Source: Segatella baroniae DSM 16972 = JCM 13447 (GTDB lineage Bacteria; Bacteroidota; Bacteroidia; Bacteroidales; Bacteroidaceae). From it: DNA of 34,525 bases. The translations under genes were made by a program, and so were the position numbers. Below the pieces are notes generated by a model that made no database searches, had not been told where the DNA came from, and saw only the letters and a list, made by a program, of their open reading frames with translations. Numbering within the stretch: position 1 is the stretch's first letter; each line of letters starts with the position of its first letter. This document shows, one piece after another, positions 18,381 through 26,535 of this stretch. Location: contig NZ_KE384544.1 in NCBI RefSeq assembly GCF_000426585.1, positions 1 to 34,525 on the forward strand, read 5' to 3'.

Positions 18381-19904
18381 ATGGCAAAGAAAGCACTTCT
18401 GATGATTCTCGACGGATGGGGAATCGGCAAGCACGGTAAGGGTGACGTTATTTACAACACGCCAACTCCATATTTAGATTATCTGACGGCGGTTTCCGCG
18501 CATTCACAGCTCCAGGCCAGCGGTGAAAACGTGGGCCTGCCCGACGGCCAGATGGGCAACTCCGAGGTGGGACACCTCAACATCGGCGCGGGCCGCGTGG
18601 TCTATCAGGACCTTGTCAAGATCAACCGCGCCTGTGCCGACGGCTCCATCTTGAAGAACGAGGGCGTCGTTGCGGCCTACAGCTACGCCAAACAGAGCGG
18701 CAAGAAGCTCCATCTCATGGGGCTGACGTCCACCGGCGGCGTCCACTCCTCCCTCGACCATCTGTTCAAATTCATAGAAATCGGCAAGGAATACGGCCTG
18801 AAAGACCAGGTGTTCGTCCACTGTTTCATGGACGGACGCGACACCGACCCGCGTAGCGGCAAGGGATTCATCGAGCAGGTGCAGGCCTGCTGCGACAAGA
18901 ACGACGCCCACATCGCCGGCATTGTCGGCCGTTTCTACGCCATGGACCGCGACAAACGCTGGAACCGCGTGAAGGAAGCCTACGACCTTCTCGTCGAGGC
19001 GAAGGGCAAACAGGCCACCGACATGGTGCAGGCCATGCAGGAAAGCTACGACGAGGACGTGACGGATGAGTTCATCAAGCCCATCAACAACGCCAAGGTC
19101 GACGGCACCATCCAGGAAGGCGACGTGGTCATCTTCCTCAACTTCCGCAACGACCGGGCCAAGGAAATCACCTCCGTGCTCACGCAACAGGACCTTCCTG
19201 AAGAGGGCATGCACACGGTGAAGGACTTGCATTACTATTGCATGACGCCCTACGACCCGAATTTCAAGGACGTAAACGTGCTTTTCCCGAAAGAGAATGT
19301 GCAGGACACGCTCGGCGAATACTTGTCCCGACTGGGCAAGCGGCAGCTACATACGGCCGAAACAGAGAAGTATGCCCACGTCACCTTCTTCTTCAATGGC
19401 GGCCGCGAGGCTCCTTTCGAGGGCGAAGACCGCATCCTGGTGCCTTCACCGAAGGTGGCGACCTACGATCTGAAGCCTGAGATGAGCGCGTTCGAGGTGA
19501 AGGACAAGCTCGTGTCGGCCATCAAGGAAGACCTGTACGACTTCATCGTTGTGAACTTCGCCAACGGCGACATGGTGGGCCACACGGGCGTTTACCACGC
19601 CATTGCCAAAGCCGTCTGGGCGATAGACCAGTGCGTGAAGGAGGTAATCGAGGCCGCCAAGGCCACCGGCTATGAGGCCATCATCATCGCCGACCATGGC
19701 AATGCCGACAACGCCATCAACGAAGACGGCACGCCCAACACGGCCCACTCGCTCAATCCGGTGCCTTTCATCTATGTGACGGACAACAATTCGGCCAAGG
19801 TGAAGGACGGACGACTGGCCGACGTGGCCCCCTCGCTGCTCCACATCATGGGTTTGGAACAGCCTGCCGACATGACGGGCGAATGCCTGATTGAGGACAA
19901 GTAA
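18381..19904 (+). CDS. gpmI: 2,3-bisphosphoglycerate-independent phosphoglycerate mutase
   Basis: Cytoplasmic glycolytic enzyme that interconverts 3-phosphoglycerate and 2-phosphoglycerate using two metal ions, normally Mn2+, and a phosphoserine intermediate. Length 507 aa, normal for GpmI. The N-terminus MILDGWG gives metal ligand Asp11, and [16 protein letters not shown] contains the phospho-acceptor Ser61. The phosphotransferase domain carries [13 protein letters not shown] and [11 protein letters not shown]. The C-terminal part supplies metal ligands in [11 protein letters not shown] and [10 protein letters not shown], and ends [11 protein letters not shown]. It has its own consensus promoter and a strong terminator, so it is a single-gene unit. 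Confidence 0.98.
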   Translation: MAKKALLMILDGWGIGKHGKGDVIYNTPTPYLDYLTAVSAHSQLQASGENVGLPDGQMGNSEVGHLNIGAGRVVYQDLVKINRACADGSILKNEGVVAAYSYAKQSGKKLHLMGLTSTGGVHSSLDHLFKFIEIGKEYGLKDQVFVHCFMDGRDTDPRSGKGFIEQVQACCDKNDAHIAGIVGRFYAMDRDKRWNRVKEAYDLLVEAKGKQATDMVQAMQESYDEDVTDEFIKPINNAKVDGTIQEGDVVIFLNFRNDRAKEITSVLTQQDLPEEGMHTVKDLHYYCMTPYDPNFKDVNVLFPKENVQDTLGEYLSRLGKRQLHTAETEKYAHVTFFFNGGREAPFEGEDRILVPSPKVATYDLKPEMSAFEVKDKLVSAIKEDLYDFIVVNFANGDMVGHTGVYHAIAKAVWAIDQCVKEVIEAAKATGYEAIIIADHGNADNAINEDGTPNTAHSLNPVPFIYVTDNNSAKVKDGRLADVAPSLLHIMGLEQPADMTGECLIEDK

Positions 19905-19925
19905 GCGAGAACACGACAAAAACTT

Positions 19926-19964
19926 AAATCGGAAGCCACGCGTTCGTGGCTTCCGATTTTTTTT
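19926..19964 (+). terminator. Intrinsic terminator of gpmI
   Basis: AAATCGGAAGCCACG (19926-19940), loop CGTT, and CGTGGCTTCCGATTT (19945-19959) form a 15-bp perfect stem that runs into a stretch of Ts ending at 19964. Very strong intrinsic terminator. Confidence 0.93.
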
Positions 19965-20329
19965 CAGGTGGTCTTAAAGGGCCTTGACGAGCCTAAAGTG
20001 CATTAGGTTTGCCAGACGAAGAAGCCCCTTAGGCCGACCATTCATCCCCACACTCCTACAACCCACCACCTCTACAACGATAATCGCTGTGCGGTTATCG
20101 TGCAATCGCCATGCAATCATCGTGTCATCACTGCACGGTTATGCCATAACTGCGGCCTTATAACGCATTGATCGCAGCCCGATTGACTTGTAATGGAGCC
20201 GCTTTCATCGCGCCACAACGCACTGTTTGAAGCTCGGCGGTCGGCAAACTGCCGCCCAACCGGCCCTTTCTGATGGAAGTCGCGACGTTGATGGCCAGCA
20301 CTTTGGCCACCGTGCACCAGCCTGAACGG
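19965..20329. other. Gene-free stretch between gpmI and the inverted-repeat element
   Basis: I find no believable gene here on either strand. A hairpin CGATAATCGC-tgt-GCGGTTATCG (20078-20100) stands out but lacks a T-run, and several related short words (ATCG, GGTTAT) recur through 20075-20165. Possibly decayed coding or repeat sequence; no function assigned. Confidence 0.5.
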
Positions 20330-20433
20330 TCGTGTAATTTCAACTGAACCGAGAGTGTAATTTCAACTGTGTCAAGAGTGTAAAGTAAACGGTGTCAGGC
20401 GGTTCATAGGAGCATAGCCATGGTGCACTGCGC
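20330..20433 (+). repeat. Left inverted repeat with three 23-bp iterons
   Basis: Three tandem units spaced exactly 23 bp apart (starting at 20330, 20353 and 20376) share GTGTAA followed by TTTCAAC or AGTAAAC, and the second and third end GTGTC. From 20369 to 20433 the sequence is almost the exact reverse complement of 21268-21333, with one mismatch and one single-base indel in about 65 bp. It forms the left boundary of the element. Confidence 0.8.
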
Positions 20434-20635
20434 ACTACCGCCTTGGCGGTTGGTCTTTTTGCAGAGCAGGGTTGTGAGCGCAGCGAGCTACCCTGTTTGG
20501 GACGTGGCGGCAAGAAACTAGGCCGAAGGTCTTGGTCTTTTTGTAGGGGAGGGTTGCGAGCGAAGCGAACTACCCTGCCTAAGCTTTGGTGGTGGGGAGC
20601 TACGCCGAAGGTCTTGGTCCTTTTATCCCAAATCG

Positions 20636-21305
20636 GTTCATTGGTATATGGTCATGGTGCAATGAACCATTGGGTATCAAGAAATGCCTGTCGCAGGGTG
20701 CGCAGGAAGTGAAGCCGGAGGCTTCATCGCTCGATAACCCCTGGTCATCTCTGCGAAGCGGAGTGACCAGGGGATAGAAGATCAAGCGGAAATCGACCCT
20801 GGAAGGGTCGTCCAAAGACAGTCGTGATGATGGTGGGCGACCCTTCCAGGGTCGACGGATGGATGGCGGGCACACCTCCCCCGGTCATCCTGCGGCATGA
20901 CCGGGGTTACGGAGAGGTGAAGCCGCCGGCTTCAACACCCGCACGAAGGCCTCGGGTGCTGGCACGCAAGCCTGTGCTCCCGCCATCAAGGGGCAGTCGG
21001 CGGCGACCATGACCAGCATATCGCCCTTGCAGCTCGTGCCTCCACATGCTTCAAAAATCAATTGGCTATTCCGACGGCTCACCCCCATATTCCCAGTAAT
21101 ATCCACCACAAACGTAAAAAGACCAAGACCTTCGGCCTAGCTTTCTCTGTCACTGGCCAGGCAGGGTAGCTCGCTGCGCTCGCAACCCTCCCCTACAAAC
21201 AGACCAACCGCCAAGGCGGTTGCAGGTGGAGTACAGACAGCTGTATGCACAGTACATGCGGTTGCAGGCGCAGTGCACCATGGCTATGCTCCTATGAACC
21301 GACCT
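20636..21305. repeat. Palindrome-rich intergenic repeat, copy B (full length)
   Basis: Colinear with 583-800 and with 1-582. The lead block is at 20645-20735, the CCCCTGGTCA/TGACCAGGGG hairpin at 20738-20773, and the paired CGACCC...GGGTCG blocks follow, here exact reverse complements of each other. Then come CCGGTCAT/ATGACCGG, GAAGCC/GGCTTC, a variable middle, the AGCTCGC palindrome, and CAACCGCC/GGCGGTTG at 21205-21222. Conservation is highest in the stems, including changes on both sides of a stem, which suggests structure matters. Non-coding. Confidence 0.75.
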
Positions 21306-21352
21306 GACACCGTTTACTTTACACTCTCGACACAAGTTTACTTTACACTTTC
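21268..21352 (-). repeat. Right inverted repeat with two 23-bp iterons
   Basis: Two units 23 bp apart (from 21306 and 21329) read GACACCGTTTACTTTACACT and GACACAAGTTTACTTTACAC, the reverse complement of the left-end iterons. The inner part, 21268-21303, mirrors 20398-20433. It lies about 90 bp before the promoter of the salvage operon. Confidence 0.8.
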
Positions 21353-21441
21353 TGAATCGATTCGCCCCATTCCTCGCATGAAAAATTACAACATTATGTC
21401 AAAAAAAGGAAGAAAAAGCAACAAGTTACAGCTATTTTACT

Positions 21442-21449
21442 TACATTTG
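21442..21449 (+). promoter_or_regulatory. Promoter -7 element of peptidoglycan salvage operon
   Basis: TACATTTG at 21442-21449 matches TAnnTTTG; no clear -33 TTTG is seen. Transcription would start near 21456. This decides the start of the next gene: an upstream in-frame GTG at 21449 would precede the transcript, so the ATG at 21473 is used. Confidence 0.55.
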
Positions 21450-21472
21450 TGACCTACATTCTTTCTATACGG

Positions 21473-22465
21473 ATGAAACACAATCGTTTTTTGGCAAGGA
21501 AAGCCCGCTTTTTCCTGGCGTTTTCCTTCTTTTTAGCAATCCATCTCACACTGCATGCCCGCTCATCGGGGGCATACGAATGGGCCGTGGTCAACGTTTC
21601 GGTGTGCAACATGCGCGTCGCGGGCGACTACGACGCGGGCATGGAGACGCAGGGGTGGCTCGGCCAACCGGTCAAAATCCTGCAAGACGGCACCTGGTTG
21701 CAGGTGCAGACGCCCGACGGCGACCAGGCTTGGGTGCTCCACAGTTCGCTCCAGAAGATGACGCGCGCGCAACTCACGCGCTGGAACCGCAGCCCACAGG
21801 TCGTCGTCACCACGCAATACGGCTTTGTCTGCGAGCGTCCCGACAGCCGGTCGCAGCTCGTGGGCGACCTCGTGCGCAACAACCGCCTGCTCCTCAAGGG
21901 CCGGAAAGGACGATATTACAAGGTGGAATATCCCGACGGACGGCAGGGCTACGTGGCCCGCGCCGACGCCATGCCGCTCGACCGCTGGCTCCGCGACGTG
22001 AAACGCGACGCCCAAAGCATCATCGCCACGGGCATGCAATACAACGGAATACCCTATATGTGGGGCGGAAACAGCACCAAGGGCTGCGACTGCAGCGGCT
22101 TCGTGAGCAACATTCTGCTGGCGCACGACATCATCCTGCCCCGCAACGCCCGCCAACAAGCGCAGGTGGGACAGCACCTGGAGATTGCTTCCGACTTCGG
22201 AAACCTCATCCCCGGCGACCTGGTGTTCTTCGGGCGCAAGGCCACAGACGACAAACCGGCCCACGTGTCGCACGTGGGCATGTACATCGGCAACCGCAAA
22301 TTCATCCACTCGCTGGGCTGGGTGCACGTGAGCAGCTTCGACCCGGCCGACAAGGAGTACGACGAGTACGACCTCAACCGCCTGCTCTGGGCACAGCGCA
22401 TCCTGCCCGCTGTCGACAGGGAGCCTGGAATCATGACCACAGCCAACAATGAATTTTTCAAATAA
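21473..22465 (+). CDS. Exported NlpC/P60 endopeptidase with SH3-like domains (YkfC-like)
   Basis: A cysteine peptidase that probably cleaves gamma-D-Glu-diamino acid bonds in peptidoglycan peptides, releasing L-Ala-D-Glu. Length 330 aa from this ATG. Hydrophobic signal segment at about 12-29. Two bacterial SH3-like regions lie at about 38-95 and 108-165 (VNVSVCNMRV, GQPVKIL, WLQVQTPDG; FVCERPDS, GRYYKVEYPDGRQGYV). The NlpC/P60 domain has GIPYMWGGNS, then catalytic Cys207 in DCSGF, His267 in SHVGMYIG and a third residue His279 in FIHS. This layout matches Bacillus YkfC, which acts on free muropeptides with an exposed N-terminal L-Ala. It is the first gene of the operon, and the epimerase that would use its product begins 9 bp after its stop. 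Confidence 0.9.
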   Translation: MKHNRFLARKARFFLAFSFFLAIHLTLHARSSGAYEWAVVNVSVCNMRVAGDYDAGMETQGWLGQPVKILQDGTWLQVQTPDGDQAWVLHSSLQKMTRAQLTRWNRSPQVVVTTQYGFVCERPDSRSQLVGDLVRNNRLLLKGRKGRYYKVEYPDGRQGYVARADAMPLDRWLRDVKRDAQSIIATGMQYNGIPYMWGGNSTKGCDCSGFVSNILLAHDIILPRNARQQAQVGQHLEIASDFGNLIPGDLVFFGRKATDDKPAHVSHVGMYIGNRKFIHSLGWVHVSSFDPADKEYDEYDLNRLLWAQRILPAVDREPGIMTTANNEFFK

Positions 22466-22474
22466 AGAGAAACC

Positions 22475-23629
22475 ATGACCACTCGACGCGATTTTCTGAA
22501 GAAGGCCACGCTGGCCACCATTGGCTCGGCGTTGGCCGTAACGAAGGCCGACGCACTGACCAAGTTCGCCCTGCCGCTGTTCAATATCAACAAGGAAGCC
22601 AAGCCCGGGCGGCTGAAACTGCGCTTCTTTCCCTACGAACTGAAGCTGCGCCACGTCTTCACCGTGGCGTCCTACTCCCGCACTTCCACGCCCGACGTAC
22701 AGGTGGAGATAAGCTACGAGGGCGTCACGGGCTACGGCGAGGCCTCCATGCCGCAGTATCTGGGGCAGACGGTGGAGAGCGTGAGCGCGTTTCTGCGCAA
22801 GGTAGATCTCAGCCGGTTCAACGATCCGTTCCAAATGGAGGACATCCTCACCTACATCGACAGCCTTTCGCCGGGCGACACGGCGGCCAAGGCGGCCGTC
22901 GACATCGCCCTGCACGACCTGGTAGGCAAGCTCCTGGGCGCGCCGTGGTACAGGATATGGGGGCTGAACAAGGCCAAGGCACCCTCCACAACCTTCACCA
23001 TCGGTATCGACACGCCCGAGGTGGTCAGGCAGAAGACGCGCGAGTGCGCCGACAAGTTCAATATATTGAAGGTGAAGGTGGGGCGCGACAACGACAAGGA
23101 GATGATCGACACCATCCGCGAAGTGACCGACCTGCCGATTGCCGTCGACGCCAATCAGGGCTGGAAAGACCGCCAACAGGCGCTCGACATGATTTATTGG
23201 CTCAAGGAGAAGGGCGTCGTGATGGTGGAACAGCCCATGGCACGCGAGCGCAAGGACGACATCGCCTGGATCACGGAGCGCAGTCCGCTGCCCATCTTTG
23301 CCGACGAGGCCATCCAACGGCTCAAGGACATCAAGGACGTGGAGGGCGCCTACACGGGTATCAACATCAAACTGATGAAGTGTACGGGCATGCGCGAAGC
23401 CTGGAAAATGCTCAACTACGCCCGCGCCCGTGGCATGAAGGTGATGGTGGGCTGCATGACCGAGACGTCGTGTGCCGTGAGTGCCGCCGCCCAACTGGCC
23501 CCCGCCGTCGACTTTGCCGACCTCGACGGCAACCTGCTCATCAGCAACGACCGCTTCCGGGGCATGGAAGTGGTGAAAGGAAAGATTGCGTTGCCCGACC
23601 GGCCGGGGATTGGCGTCGTGCTCAGGTGA
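22475..23629 (+). CDS. Tat-exported dipeptide (L-Ala-D/L-Glu) epimerase, enolase superfamily
   Basis: Enolase-superfamily enzyme that likely converts L-Ala-D-Glu from peptidoglycan to L-Ala-L-Glu. Length 384 aa. The N-terminus has a twin-arginine motif, TRRDFLK at 3-9, with a following hydrophobic stretch and AxA site (TKADA, 23-27). The catalytic lysines are Lys201 in LKVKVG and Lys299 in NIKLMKCTG. The Mg2+ ligands are Asp225 (VDAN), Glu252 (VEQP) and Asp277 (ADEA). The NIKLMKC pattern is typical of Ala-Glu epimerases. Well-studied AEE enzymes of E. coli and Bacillus are cytoplasmic, so a Tat signal here moves the step to the periplasm (inference). It follows the NlpC/P60 gene by 9 bp. Confidence 0.9.
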   Translation: MTTRRDFLKKATLATIGSALAVTKADALTKFALPLFNINKEAKPGRLKLRFFPYELKLRHVFTVASYSRTSTPDVQVEISYEGVTGYGEASMPQYLGQTVESVSAFLRKVDLSRFNDPFQMEDILTYIDSLSPGDTAAKAAVDIALHDLVGKLLGAPWYRIWGLNKAKAPSTTFTIGIDTPEVVRQKTRECADKFNILKVKVGRDNDKEMIDTIREVTDLPIAVDANQGWKDRQQALDMIYWLKEKGVVMVEQPMARERKDDIAWITERSPLPIFADEAIQRLKDIKDVEGAYTGINIKLMKCTGMREAWKMLNYARARGMKVMVGCMTETSCAVSAAAQLAPAVDFADLDGNLLISNDRFRGMEVVKGKIALPDRPGIGVVLR

Positions 23630-23675
23630 TGGGTTTGGGGAAGCTGTCAATGGTTTACAACGCAAACAGAAGAAG

Positions 23676-25031
23676 ATGATGAGAAAACTGACATTTCTAT
23701 TCGTGGCGATGATGGCCGTGTCGGGCGCAAGGGCGCAAGCGGACGGCTGTCCGAAGGACTTGCGTCATCGGTTGCTCGTCGACTTCAACAAGAGTCGGGA
23801 GGAGGTGAAGGCGTATATCCGGCGGTATATTCCCGACGTGACCGACGCACAGTTGGACGCCTGGGAGCGGAGCCGTGCGCTGGAGTCCATGACGATTGAC
23901 GGCCGGAAACGCTATTTCCACAACGCGGCGCCCAACCTCTTCCGCATCGACAAAGCCTGTCGGCGCATCAAGGAGGCCAAGGACGGACCTTACCACGACG
24001 GCTACGAAGAGGTAGACCGAGAGAATATACCGGCCATCATGCGGACTGCCGACAAGTCAACGGGATGGCTGGCACAACCCAAACGCATGCGAGTGACCTA
24101 CACGCTAACCGTGAACACCGACGCCGTACCGGCCGGAAAGACGGTGCGTTGCTGGCTCCCGTTCCCGCGACGCGACGTCAACCGCCAGCGCGACGTGAAG
24201 CTCATCCATTCCACAATGCCCGCCCACATCAGCCCGCCGGCTGACTCACACTCGGCCGTCTACATGGAACAGGTGGCCCGGCAGGGACTGCCGACGGTGT
24301 TCCGGGAGACCTTTGAATACACCGTCAGCGGCGAATACCGGGGACTGAAAGCCACCGACGTGAAGCCCTACGACCACCGAAGCGACGTCTACAGGCGGTT
24401 CACGGGCGAAGACGGACGGCATGTCGTCTTCACGCCACGGCTCCGCCTGTTGGCCGACAGCCTGACACGGGGCGTGGAGAACCCCTATCTGAAGGCCCGG
24501 CACATCTTCACATACATCGCCGAAAACTATCCGTGGGCCTCGGCGCGCGAGTATTCGACAATTGAAAACATCCCCAGCTACGTGGTGGAAAACCGCCATG
24601 GCGACTGCGGCCAGGTGACGTTGCTCTTCATGACGCTGTGCCGGCTGAGCGGCATTCCCACGCATTGGCAGAGCGGTTTCATGATGCACCCCGGCCACGA
24701 CAACCTCCACGACTGGTGCGAAGCCTACTTCGAGGGAGTGGGCTGGGTGCCTGTCGACCAGTCGTTCGGGCTTCCTTCCTATGCCAAAGACGACGCCGAA
24801 CGCTACTTTTTCCTGGGCGGTATCGACTCATGGCGCATGATTGTGAACGACGACTACGGCCAACCGTTCTTCCCTTCGGGCAAGGACGCGGACGGAAAGG
24901 CCGTCGACGGCCGGAAGAAACATCCCCGCAGCGAGACCGTCGACTTCCAAAGGGGCGAGGTGGAATGGGACGGTGGCAACCTCTACTTCGACCAATGGTC
25001 GTGGGACATCGCCATTGACTATCTGCCATAG
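23676..25031 (+). CDS. Exported transglutaminase-fold protein (cysteine protease-like)
   Basis: A secreted protein with a transglutaminase core. Length 451 aa from the ATG at 23676 (a second ATG follows at once). Signal peptide about 1-20 (MMRKLTFLFVAMMAVSGARA). The N-terminal 130 residues are helical, the middle (about 135-250) looks beta-rich, and the catalytic core follows: Cys311 in HGDCGQ, His345 in DNLHDWCEAY and Asp361 in PVDQSFG, a complete triad. The true reaction is not known; family members include proteases, amidases and crosslinkers. Its place between a muropeptide epimerase and a transporter suggests action on peptidoglycan peptides. The frame is open upstream to a TTG at 23586 but that would lose the signal peptide and overlap the epimerase. 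Confidence 0.85.
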   Translation: MMRKLTFLFVAMMAVSGARAQADGCPKDLRHRLLVDFNKSREEVKAYIRRYIPDVTDAQLDAWERSRALESMTIDGRKRYFHNAAPNLFRIDKACRRIKEAKDGPYHDGYEEVDRENIPAIMRTADKSTGWLAQPKRMRVTYTLTVNTDAVPAGKTVRCWLPFPRRDVNRQRDVKLIHSTMPAHISPPADSHSAVYMEQVARQGLPTVFRETFEYTVSGEYRGLKATDVKPYDHRSDVYRRFTGEDGRHVVFTPRLRLLADSLTRGVENPYLKARHIFTYIAENYPWASAREYSTIENIPSYVVENRHGDCGQVTLLFMTLCRLSGIPTHWQSGFMMHPGHDNLHDWCEAYFEGVGWVPVDQSFGLPSYAKDDAERYFFLGGIDSWRMIVNDDYGQPFFPSGKDADGKAVDGRKKHPRSETVDFQRGEVEWDGGNLYFDQWSWDIAIDYLP

Positions 25032-25071
25032 AACCTGAATTACACGAAATTTCATACACCAACAACCTCAC

Positions 25072-26523
25072 ATGAATACACTGACAATCATCATCACCAT
25101 AGCAACCTACTTTTTGTTGCTCTTCTCCGTGTCGTATCTGGCAGGCCGCAAGGCCGACAACGCCGGCTTCTTCGTCGGCAACCGCAAGTCGAAATGGTGG
25201 GTGGTGGCCGTCGCCACCATGGGTTCGTTCATCTCGGGCGTCACGTTCGTGAGCGTTCCGGGCATGGTGGCTGAGAAGGGATTCTCCTATTTGCAGATGG
25301 TGATGGGCTTCGTCGTGGGCCAGTTCGTCATCGCCTTCATCCTGATACCGCTGTTCTACCGCATGAACCTCGTGTCGGTCTACCAGTATCTGGAAGACCG
25401 TTTCGGCCTGAAGTCGTACAAGACGGGGGCCTGGTTCTTCTTCATCTCCAAGATGTTGGGCGCGTCGGTGCGCCTGTTCCTGGTCTGCCTGACGTTGCAA
25501 CTGCTCGTTTTCGACCCGCTGGGACTGCCGTTCCTGCTCAATGTCGTCCTCACGGTGTTCCTCGTGTGGCTCTATACGTTCCGGGGTGGCGTGAAGTCAA
25601 TCATCTGGACCGACGTGTTGAAGTCGCTCTGCCTGGTGCTTTCGGTGGGCTTGTGCATCTATTACGTCTCCGGCCAGCTCGACCTGGGCTTCAACGGCAT
25701 GCTCAAAGCCATCGACGACAGCAGCATGAGTCAGGTTTTCTTCTTCGATGACATCAACGACAAACGCTATTTCTTCAAACAATTCCTGGCCGGAATCTTC
25801 ACAATGATTGCCACAACTGGTCTGGACCAAGACATGATGCAGCGCAACCTGAGTTGCCGCAACTACAAAGACTCGCAGAAAAACATGATGGTCAGCATTG
25901 TATGTCAGTTCTTCATCAACCTGCTTTTCCTCATGTTGGGCGTGTTGCTCTACCTGTTTGCCGCGAAGGTGGGTATCGAAGCCAAGGGCGACAGCCTGTT
26001 TCCGACGGTGGCCACGAGCAGCCATCTGCCCGTCGTCGTGGGCGTCTTGTTCATCGTGGGGCTGTTTTCTTCGGCCTATTCGGCGGCCGGTTCGGCCCTC
26101 ACCGCGCTCACTACGTCGTTCACGCTCGACATTCTGGGCAACAGCCAAGCCCACAAGCAGCAGGATGAAAGCACGCTGGCCGCCACCCGCAAGCGTGTGC
26201 ACGTCGGCATGGCGCTGCTCATGGCGGCCGTCATCTTCGTCTTCGGACTGCTCAACAACGCCAGCGTCATCGACGCGGTCTACATCCTGGCCAGCTACAC
26301 CTACGGCCCCATCCTCGGTCTCTTCGCCTTCGGCATACTCTGCAAAGCCAAGGTGCGCGACCGCTTCATCCCCTTGGTGGCCGTGGCCTCGCCCATCCTG
26401 TGCTTCATTCTGGCCCAAAACTCCGAAGCATGGTTCCATGGTTACAAGTTCAGCTACGAGCTTCTCATCTTCAACGCGCTCTTCACGATGGCGGGCATGT
26501 GGCTCATCAGAAAGAAATCGTAA
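25072..26523 (+). CDS. Sodium:solute symporter (SSS family)
   Basis: An inner-membrane transporter that would import a solute with Na+. Length 483 aa, with about 12-13 hydrophobic segments. SSS-type features include the N-terminal helix followed by SVSYLAGRKADNAGFFVGNRKSKWW, ATMGSFISGVTFVSVPG (helix 2, Na+ site region), YQYLEDRFG, WTDVLKSL and GLFSSAYSAAGSALTALTTS (helix 8 region). The motif order is that of the family; the solute cannot be read from it. Position suggests MurNAc, an anhydro-sugar or a dipeptide. It lies 40 bp after the transglutaminase gene and 12 bp before the serine hydrolase gene. Confidence 0.93.
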   Translation: MNTLTIIITIATYFLLLFSVSYLAGRKADNAGFFVGNRKSKWWVVAVATMGSFISGVTFVSVPGMVAEKGFSYLQMVMGFVVGQFVIAFILIPLFYRMNLVSVYQYLEDRFGLKSYKTGAWFFFISKMLGASVRLFLVCLTLQLLVFDPLGLPFLLNVVLTVFLVWLYTFRGGVKSIIWTDVLKSLCLVLSVGLCIYYVSGQLDLGFNGMLKAIDDSSMSQVFFFDDINDKRYFFKQFLAGIFTMIATTGLDQDMMQRNLSCRNYKDSQKNMMVSIVCQFFINLLFLMLGVLLYLFAAKVGIEAKGDSLFPTVATSSHLPVVVGVLFIVGLFSSAYSAAGSALTALTTSFTLDILGNSQAHKQQDESTLAATRKRVHVGMALLMAAVIFVFGLLNNASVIDAVYILASYTYGPILGLFAFGILCKAKVRDRFIPLVAVASPILCFILAQNSEAWFHGYKFSYELLIFNALFTMAGMWLIRKKS

Positions 26524-26535
26524 ACTCCCATACGC

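Larger units (their letters stand above)
20330..21352. mobile_element. ~1-kb non-coding element bounded by long inverted repeats
   Basis: The ends are inverted repeats of at least 65 bp with 23-bp iterons. The interior carries a copy of the palindrome-rich repeat (20636-21305) plus two extra blocks with CCGAAGGTCTTGGTC (20521-20640), which appear in inverted form at 21119-21140. There is no transposase or other gene inside. Multiple short repeats inside inverted ends recall IS21-type termini, but I cannot confirm the family. It may be a non-autonomous element or an internally deleted one. I found no clear target-site duplication. Confidence 0.5.

Noticed and set aside
21449..21472. GTG start for the NlpC/P60 gene at 21449
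   Set aside because: It overlaps the TACATTTG promoter element, so it would lie before the transcript start. The ATG at 21473 also gives a normal signal peptide start.
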